This document shows, in pieces, positions 57,993 through 64,000 of a stretch of DNA of 64,000 bases. Where the stretch lies: contig NZ_ASWE01000001.1 in assembly GCF_000407505.1 (NCBI RefSeq), forward strand, positions 1,175,324 through 1,239,323, read 5' to 3'. The position numbers were made by a program, and so were the translations under genes. How positions within the stretch are numbered: position 1 is the first letter of the stretch; every line of letters begins with the position of its first letter. This stretch comes from Enterococcus phoeniculicola ATCC BAA-412. Lineage in GTDB: Bacteria > Bacillota > Bacilli > Lactobacillales > Enterococcaceae. A model generated the notes under the pieces. The model was not told the origin of the DNA. It did no database searches and saw only the letters and a list, made by a program, of their open reading frames with translations.

Positions 57993-58766
57993 ATGGCACT
58001 TTTAGAAGTAAAAGATGTATCTAAGGTTTATCAGGGATCTGTCCCTGTAGAGGTTCTTAAGCAAATCAGCTTAAAAGTCCAAGAAGGAGAATTTGTTAGC
58101 ATCATGGGACCTTCCGGGAGCGGAAAAACAACGTTGCTGAATGTTATTGCAACGCTTGATACACCTACTGGAGGCAGTATCTTTATTGAAGGAGAAAATC
58201 CTCATCAATTTTCAAAAGAAAAAGTTGCGTCCTTCCGTAGACAAAAACTTGGATTTGTCTTTCAGAGCTACAATTTATTAGCGCCACTAACTGTAGAAGA
58301 AAATATTATGATGCCCCTCACACTAGATCGTGTCTCACCAAATGACATGCGCGAAAAAAGTGACCGTCTTCTCAAAGAGCTAGGCATTCAAAAGCTAGCT
58401 AAGAAACGTATCTATGAGCTCTCAGGCGGAGAATCTCAACGTGTCGCAATCGCACGTGCACTGATTCATGATCCTTCATTAATTCTTGCAGATGAACCTA
58501 CAGGAAATCTAGACTCCAAATCTGCACGAACGGTTATGGAAATTTTGAGTCAAACAAATAAACAGAAAAAGGTAACAACATTGATGGTTACACACGATGC
58601 ATTTTCTGCTAGTTATTCTGATCGTGTCGTTTTTATAAAGGATGGAAAATTTTTCAATGACATTTATTGCGGAAATAACCGTGAAGCATTTTATCAAAAT
58701 ATTTTAGCAGTTCTTGCACATTTAGGAGGGGCAAGCCATGACTTTCAAAACCCTCATCTTTCGTAA
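57993..58766 (+). CDS. ABC transporter ATP-binding protein (BceA-like)
   Basis: ATPase of a peptide-antibiotic detoxification transporter, 257 residues. Walker A GPSGSGKTT (about 40-48), Q-loop FQSYNLL, signature LSGGESQR, Walker B ILADEPTGNLD and H-loop VTHD. It belongs to the MacB/LolD-like group (type VII). A C-terminal extension ends in the overlap with the permease gene (29 bases). The start is ATG at 57993 after AAAGGAGG; an ATG six bases earlier is too close to the ribosome site. It would be induced by the BceRS pair. Confidence 0.92.
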   Translation: MALLEVKDVSKVYQGSVPVEVLKQISLKVQEGEFVSIMGPSGSGKTTLLNVIATLDTPTGGSIFIEGENPHQFSKEKVASFRRQKLGFVFQSYNLLAPLTVEENIMMPLTLDRVSPNDMREKSDRLLKELGIQKLAKKRIYELSGGESQRVAIARALIHDPSLILADEPTGNLDSKSARTVMEILSQTNKQKKVTTLMVTHDAFSASYSDRVVFIKDGKFFNDIYCGNNREAFYQNILAVLAHLGGASHDFQNPHLS

Positions 58767-60798
58767 TCTAACAAGAAATACTCGAAGCTATGGCGCCTAT
58801 TTTTTCAGTAGTTTGTTCTCAGTCTTTGTATTTTTTATCTTTTCCTTATTATTTTATCACCCTCAGCTGGGAGATAGTATCCAAGCAAGCAGCGACACAA
58901 TTAGTCAGTTTTCAAAAATTGGTCTACAGGTTTCACAAGTTGTAATCGTTCTTTTATCATTTATTTTTTTGTGGTATACATTTTCTGTGTTTCTTCATTC
59001 AAGAAAAAGAGACTTTTCTATTTACCTTACATTAGGCATGGGAAAAAGTGACTTAAAGAAGCTGATTTTCTTTGAAAATTTGGCATTAGGAACTATAGCG
59101 ACAACATTGGGAACATTTTTGGGTCTTTTATTTTCAAAAGTAATATTACTTGTAAGTCAGAAACTACTTCATCTGACGGGGGGATTAAATTTTTATTGGC
59201 CTTGGAAAGCGATGATTCTTAGCTTTGTTGTTTTTTTCATCATTTTTGTCTGCATTTCCTTATTTAGTCTTTTTCGACTGCAAACAGAAGAACTAGCATC
59301 TATGGCAAAAGAAGAGGATAAAGGGCAACCTGAACCAAAAGTAAATGGCTTTTTCGCGCTATTAAGCTTTTTATTTATTGGTCTTGGTTATCTATCCGTC
59401 TCGTTATTTGCATCAGATGCGATTATTTCTGAGTATTCACTACTACTGCTTTTTTCTTGTGTTATCTGTACAATCATTGGTACGTTTCTTTTCTTTAGTC
59501 AAGGAAGCATCCTGATTTTAAAACGGTTGAAAAAGCACTCGTTATTTTTCAAAGGAACAAATATGTTAACGATTAGTGAACTGGTCTTTCGAATGAAAGA
59601 TAATGCCATGATGTACTCACTTATTGCCATTGTTTCGTCTGTTGCTTTTGTAGGAATTGGGTTAACTGCTGTTTTGGGCAGCTCTGATTTTGGAAACACA
59701 CAAGGAAATACGGCCGCTTACGTCTACGTTGGCTATGGATTATACGGCGAGGAAAATAACAAACAATCGGGAACCGATTACCATAAGAATAATTTAGCTT
59801 TTATCCGAAAAGAATTGAATAAAACTGGCGAACCGATTTTTGAAGACGAAGTAACTTATCTTTATTCACCTCTTCTTAGACCTAGTGGCTCAGAAATTCA
59901 ATTATCCTTTCCAGTTATTTCACTAAGTGCGTATACAAAATTATCTAAAGGATTGAACTTACCAAAATTGACAATGCAAGACAACCAGGTATTCCTGTTC
60001 ACCAATAGCAATTCTGATTTAAATACTGTAAAAAAACAAACAGAAGCACAACGTACTTCGGATTATTCGGCAAAGATAAATGAGAAAGACGAGGTACTTA
60101 CAGTAACTAAAATCCCAGTAACGTTAAATCTTTCCATCTTGAATCTCTCTGTCGTTTCAGATACACTCTATAATCGTTTCCTAGAACATAATCAATCGGA
60201 AAACGACTCCTCAGTCTATCAAGTTGAGCTCTTTCATTTTGATAAGTGGATGGATTATCCGGAAATCGATAAAACAATTATGTCAGAAATGGAAAAACGG
60301 CAAGACAGCATTTCGTCTGATGATGAATCAAGTGAAGAGGAACAAGCACAAAAATATTTTATGGTTGATTCTTTGTATTCAACCTGGCAAAATGCACGGC
60401 AAGCAAATGGCTTGATCTTGATGATTGGTATTTTATTAGGCTCTGTTTTCTTCAGTTTTTCTGCATCTATTCTTTATTTCCGATTATTTGGAGATTTGGA
60501 TAGAGATGGTAGGTATCATCGCTCGCTATACGTTTTGGGTGTTTCAGAAAAAGACCGACATACCATTGTTCGAAAAGAGATGCTATTAATGTATTTCCCA
60601 CCTGTCGCTATGGCTATTGCTCATTTTGGGATTGCATTCTTGGCATTGACAACAATGATTGGACGAGATGCGACCTTCATTTGGCTCATTTATCTTAAAA
60701 TTATTGGCATCTACTTTGTCTTTTTAGTGCTGTTTTATCTTATTTCTAAAGCACGTTATCTTAAACATTTAGACAAATTAGCAGAACCTATCCGTTAG
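58738..60798 (+). CDS. ABC transporter permease (BceB-like)
   Basis: A 686-residue permease of the FtsX/BceB type with about ten membrane spans; four form the first FtsX module, and a large extracellular domain of about 210 residues (about 310-540) lies between spans 7 and 8, the region that binds peptide-lipid II targets such as bacitracin. The ATG overlaps bceA by 29 bases and has GGAGGGG before it. Its partner kinase lacks an extracellular domain, so the transporter is presumably the sensor. Confidence 0.93.
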   Translation: MTFKTLIFRNLTRNTRSYGAYFFSSLFSVFVFFIFSLLFYHPQLGDSIQASSDTISQFSKIGLQVSQVVIVLLSFIFLWYTFSVFLHSRKRDFSIYLTLGMGKSDLKKLIFFENLALGTIATTLGTFLGLLFSKVILLVSQKLLHLTGGLNFYWPWKAMILSFVVFFIIFVCISLFSLFRLQTEELASMAKEEDKGQPEPKVNGFFALLSFLFIGLGYLSVSLFASDAIISEYSLLLLFSCVICTIIGTFLFFSQGSILILKRLKKHSLFFKGTNMLTISELVFRMKDNAMMYSLIAIVSSVAFVGIGLTAVLGSSDFGNTQGNTAAYVYVGYGLYGEENNKQSGTDYHKNNLAFIRKELNKTGEPIFEDEVTYLYSPLLRPSGSEIQLSFPVISLSAYTKLSKGLNLPKLTMQDNQVFLFTNSNSDLNTVKKQTEAQRTSDYSAKINEKDEVLTVTKIPVTLNLSILNLSVVSDTLYNRFLEHNQSENDSSVYQVELFHFDKWMDYPEIDKTIMSEMEKRQDSISSDDESSEEEQAQKYFMVDSLYSTWQNARQANGLILMIGILLGSVFFSFSASILYFRLFGDLDRDGRYHRSLYVLGVSEKDRHTIVRKEMLLMYFPPVAMAIAHFGIAFLALTTMIGRDATFIWLIYLKIIGIYFVFLVLFYLISKARYLKHLDKLAEPIR

Positions 60799-60889
60799 TT
60801 CACTCTCTTAAAATAAACCGTCTTTGAAGACAATCAATACACATGAAGTGGGCAGGCAGAAAATCGCACGCTAAAAAATCATATAAAAC

Positions 60890-60938
60890 AAAAAGCACGT
60901 GAAAATACGCTCATTTTTCATGTGCTTTTTGTTTTTTT
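60890..60938 (+). terminator. Terminator after the BceB-like gene
   Basis: AAAAGCACGTGAAAA pairs with TTTTTCATGTGCTTTT (one G-U), followed by TGTTTTTTT. Confidence 0.88.
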
Positions 60939-61026
60939 TAACAAATGAAAGTCGTGACAAATGCATACTTTTCTATAAAGATGTAGTATAATTTTCAGCA
61001 GACAACGGCGTAAAGGGAGGAAAAAT

Positions 61027-63804
61027 ATGAAACCAACAACCTACGCAATTGTGGATATTGAAACAACTGGAACAAACCCGAAAGAAGATCGCATTATCCA
61101 GTTTGGCTGTGTGCTCGTTGAAAACGGGAAGATTGTGACTCGCTTTGCTACAGACGTCAATCCTAATCGAGTTGTTTCAAAACAAATACAAAGCTTAACT
61201 GGATTAAGCAATAGCCGTGTACAAAAAGCACCTTATTTTGAGGATATTGCCTTAACCATCTATAATTTATTAGCTGAAACGACATTTGTCGCCCACAATA
61301 TTTATTTTGACTATACATTTTTAAATCACGAATTAGTTCGATGCGGCGTTCCTGAATTGACCATCCCGGGAATTGATACAGTCGAACTAGCGCAAATCTT
61401 TTTGCCTACTGAAACAAGCTTTCGTTTGGGAGACCTTGCGGAAAGTTTTGGCCTAATTCATGATAATCCGCACCAAGCTGATAGTGATGCACAGGTTACA
61501 GCGGAGCTCTTTTTAACCATAGAAGCACACATGAGAAGACTTCCTTTGATTACCATGGAGCAGATAGGAAAGTTAAGCGTCCTAACAGGTATGAATACAA
61601 GCCAGTACATCCATCAAATCACCGAATCTATGAGAAAAAATTCGTTACCACTTTCTGAGTCTCTACAGGTGGTAGATGGTCTTGCTTTACAAAAAAAAGA
61701 TGTATCTCTATTCTCTGAAATACATTATGGAAAAAAAGAATTCCCTAAAAAAAAGGCAGAAAAACAACGTGTATTCCACGGAAAACTTACTTATCGAAAA
61801 GAACAAAGCCGACTGATGAATATGACCTTCGAGCATTTTTCATCAGAAAATCAATCAGAAAAAAATATTATGGTAGAAGCTGCGACAGGAATGGGGAAAA
61901 CAATCGGGTATCTTTTTCCCTTAAGTTTCCTCGCTACACCTGAAAAACCAGCAATCATCAGTACTGTTTCTCTTCTTTTGCAAGAACAGATTCTCACAAA
62001 GGATATTCCTTTACTTAATCAGTTTTTAGAGCAGCCGATACAAGCAACCGTCGTAAAGAGCCAACGTCATTATATTGAGTTGCAGCGGTTTAAAGCTACA
62101 TTGACCCAGCCTGTTGAGCAAAAACAATATGCACTTTATCAGATGAAAGTGCTTGTCTGGTTAACGCAAACAAAAACTGGTGACTTCGATGAACTGCACA
62201 TGACCAATTTAAACCATGTATTTTGGCAAGAAATTCGACATCGCGGGATTTCATTTTTATCCGAAAAGCAATCTTTTTACAAAGAAGATTTTTTACGTCA
62301 TTTATATAGACGAGTGGACCAAAGTAATTTTTTGATTGTCAATCATGCGTTTTTAACACAAGAATCGTTAAGAGAAGCTCCTTTACTTCCTAAAAGTGAC
62401 TATCTTTTAATTGATGAAGCACATCATCTGCCTGAAATTGCGGAAAAAATTAGTGATCGCCAATTTGATTCTGTAAAATTCAAAAAACGAGTACAGCAAA
62501 TAACTGAACCTTCTCAACTTTTCTCACAAGTAGCGAGTCTACTTTCAGATGAAGAATCTAGTCTTCGATTAGTGAACTTGTATCAACAAGAGCTAGAAGA
62601 GTTGGTAGAGGAGCAGACAGACTTTTTCCATGAGCTTTATGAAGTCATTTCTTTGACAGCTGAAAAAGAAGAAATCGTTGTCTTTAAAGAACAGCTTGAT
62701 GATCTATCTATAGAGGCAGAACGAACGATTGAGCGGTTAACTCTCTATTATCGAGAAATCCTTTCTCTTCAAGATCAGCTAATGATGATTTTAGAACCAA
62801 AACAATCAGTTTGGGTAAATAAAGAGCGGATTATTTTTGCACAGCTTTTCTCTTTGTTTGATTCGATGAAGCAACAAGCAAAAACAGTGAGTCTCTGGCT
62901 CAATCATTGGGAAAAACAATTCGTCCACTGGGTAGTCCCTTCAAAGAATCGTCAAGGAGGAACGCTGCACATTCATGATTTTGATGCCGCGTTATTACCA
63001 AAAACTAAGTGGTATAACCGATATAAAAAGATTATGTATATGGGAGGAACCTTGAAAATTGGTGCAAACAGGAGCTACTTTTCTAAACGATTAGGTATTC
63101 CTGATACTTCTCTTAAAGTGATTCCTACGCCGTATGATTATGAAGAGCAAGCACGTCTTTATATTCCAACACAAGGCATTTCAGTCACAGACTCTAGTTC
63201 ATACGAATATACGCGCTACCTTTCTACCATTATTAGAGAACTAGCACAGCAGGAAAATCGTTCAATTCTTGTTTTATTCACATCCCATGATAGTTTGCAA
63301 CGAGTCTATTATCAGCTGCATGAGGAATTTTTAAATCAGGGAAGAGAACTTTTAGCTCAAGGGATTACTGGCAGCCGGGAAAAACTGCTAAAACGATTCT
63401 CCCTTTCTAGCAACAGCTTATTATTTGGCGCAGATAGTTTTTGGGAGGGAATTGATTTGCCTGGTGATGTCCTTCAAGTGGTGGTTGTTACTCGTCTGCC
63501 TTTTGATAATCCAAAGCGTCCCTTAATCCGAGCAAGAAATGAATTCTTACAAGCAGAAGGAACCAATGCCTTCTATCAAGAATCGGTTCCGCGTGCTGCA
63601 TTGAAGCTAAGACAAGCATTAGGACGGTTAATTCGTACAGAAACAGATAAAGGCGTTCTCATCTTGTTAGATCGACGCTTTCTAACTGCAAAGTACAGCA
63701 ACCGTCTGCAAAAAGCACTACCAAAAAAACTACCAATTAAAGAGCTGCCTATAAATGAAATACTTACAGATATTCAACAATTCTTAAAGAAAACAAAAGA
63801 ATAA
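61027..63804 (+). CDS. dinG: DinG-family helicase/exonuclease
   Basis: A 925-residue protein with an N-terminal DnaQ-like 3'-5' exonuclease domain (about 1-175, with Asp10 and Glu12 in DIETTG and HNIYFDYTFL) fused to an XPD-type helicase domain. Walker A ATGMGKT is near residues 285-291 and Walker B DEAHH near 464-468. The four Fe-S cysteines of E. coli DinG are not apparent, as in the Firmicute type (exonuclease rather than 5'-3' helicase in S. aureus). The start ATG follows GGAGG. Followed by ypmB-like tseB, a conserved neighbour order. Confidence 0.92.
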   Translation: MKPTTYAIVDIETTGTNPKEDRIIQFGCVLVENGKIVTRFATDVNPNRVVSKQIQSLTGLSNSRVQKAPYFEDIALTIYNLLAETTFVAHNIYFDYTFLNHELVRCGVPELTIPGIDTVELAQIFLPTETSFRLGDLAESFGLIHDNPHQADSDAQVTAELFLTIEAHMRRLPLITMEQIGKLSVLTGMNTSQYIHQITESMRKNSLPLSESLQVVDGLALQKKDVSLFSEIHYGKKEFPKKKAEKQRVFHGKLTYRKEQSRLMNMTFEHFSSENQSEKNIMVEAATGMGKTIGYLFPLSFLATPEKPAIISTVSLLLQEQILTKDIPLLNQFLEQPIQATVVKSQRHYIELQRFKATLTQPVEQKQYALYQMKVLVWLTQTKTGDFDELHMTNLNHVFWQEIRHRGISFLSEKQSFYKEDFLRHLYRRVDQSNFLIVNHAFLTQESLREAPLLPKSDYLLIDEAHHLPEIAEKISDRQFDSVKFKKRVQQITEPSQLFSQVASLLSDEESSLRLVNLYQQELEELVEEQTDFFHELYEVISLTAEKEEIVVFKEQLDDLSIEAERTIERLTLYYREILSLQDQLMMILEPKQSVWVNKERIIFAQLFSLFDSMKQQAKTVSLWLNHWEKQFVHWVVPSKNRQGGTLHIHDFDAALLPKTKWYNRYKKIMYMGGTLKIGANRSYFSKRLGIPDTSLKVIPTPYDYEEQARLYIPTQGISVTDSSSYEYTRYLSTIIRELAQQENRSILVLFTSHDSLQRVYYQLHEEFLNQGRELLAQGITGSREKLLKRFSLSSNSLLFGADSFWEGIDLPGDVLQVVVVTRLPFDNPKRPLIRARNEFLQAEGTNAFYQESVPRAALKLRQALGRLIRTETDKGVLILLDRRFLTAKYSNRLQKALPKKLPIKELPINEILTDIQQFLKKTKE

Positions 63805-63909
63805 ACTACGCTTGAACTGACGATTTTTAGCGGGATATCTGCTATAATGGAAACCGAGTTATTCTCGTACATTTATTGCATCTAAAAAATATAAAAAGGA
63901 GCGCCATTC

Positions 63910-64000
63910 GTGAAAAATGAGGCAAAAACTGAGCAACGCGTAGGCATTGTTTTAATTTCTATTATCGTTTTATTGTTAACGATAATCGTCCTAGCTTCCG
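63910..64000 (+). CDS. TseB/YpmB-like membrane protein (start only, cut by window edge)
   Basis: GTG at 63910 follows AAAAGGAG. The first 30 residues (K-N-E-A-K-T-E-Q-R-V-G then a hydrophobic membrane span, ISIIVLLLTIIVLAS) fit a single-span protein of the YpmB/TseB type, which lies after dinG in Bacillaceae and, from memory, in enterococci. YpmB/TseB affects cell-wall elongation by tuning a PBP. An extended -10 (TGCTATAAT, 63840-63848) lies upstream. Only the N-terminus is visible, so the assignment rests on neighbourhood. Confidence 0.6.
   Translation, partial: MKNEAKTEQRVGIVLISIIVLLLTIIVLAS

Overview
The window is low-GC Firmicute chromosome, most likely from an Enterococcus or a close Enterococcaceae relative. 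The evidence is the gene set and order (zur, rpsU, yqeY, phoH, pgpH, ybeY, dgkA, era, recO, then glyQS; rRNA methyltransferase, acylphosphatase and a second-type YidC; dinG followed by a tseB/ypmB-like gene), strong Shine-Dalgarno sites, frequent TTG/GTG starts, T-box leaders, CcpA-type cre sites and a CLC-F fluoride antiporter whose key residues sit at the numbers I recall for the Enterococcus casseliflavus protein. No rRNA operon, prophage, insertion sequence or CRISPR array is visible. Most of the window is housekeeping core with a few accessory cassettes.

Layout. 1-8.3 kb: a class A penicillin-binding protein cut by the left edge; an AEC-family permease behind an attenuator-like leader; endonuclease IV; a YneF-like protein; a heterodimeric ABC multidrug exporter. 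8.3-15.8 kb: a beta-glucoside locus with a LicT antiterminator, a IIBCA permease, an RpiR-family regulator and two tandem GH1 6-phospho-beta-glucosidases. It shows a cre site, LicT RAT sites and RpiR-type palindromes, so three layers of control appear to act on it. 15.7-24.1 kb: MATE exporter, thioredoxin reductase, phosphoglucomutase, a CzrA-like metal sensor, and the threonine operon hom-thrC-thrB. 24.1-32.7 kb: ppsR and zur divergent, then the conserved rpsU-to-recO block, which links translation, c-di-AMP turnover (pgpH), rRNA maturation (ybeY, era) and lipid recycling (dgkA).

33-39.4 kb: an AraC regulator with a divergent GH42 beta-galactosidase lies between recO and the glycine T-box plus glyQS. 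39.4-44.9 kb: a second AEC permease, YidC, acylphosphatase, a TrmH-family methyltransferase, an HD protein, and a fluoride riboswitch driving a CLC-F antiporter. 45-53 kb: YdcF-like membrane protein, DacA, a tRNA-like RNA just upstream of a 44-residue membrane protein, an acetyltransferase, an isochorismatase-fold hydrolase, a group of small membrane proteins and a lipoprotein of unknown role around an AT-rich region with two perfect inverted repeats, and a baeRF-family protein. 53-64 kb: a cold-shock protein, a T-box followed by an archaeal/eukaryotic-type prolyl-tRNA synthetase, an unassigned structured RNA, a BceRS-BceAB antimicrobial-peptide sensing and detoxification module, dinG, and the start of a TseB/YpmB-like gene.

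The most interesting unexplained elements are the leader of the first AEC permease (2250-2345), the tRNA-like RNA at 47948-48037 with its small membrane protein, the switch-like RNA at 55620-55795, the 13-codon leader ORF ahead of trxB, and the palindromes at 50.5-50.8 kb. All functions are read from sequence motifs and remembered families; no database search was run.
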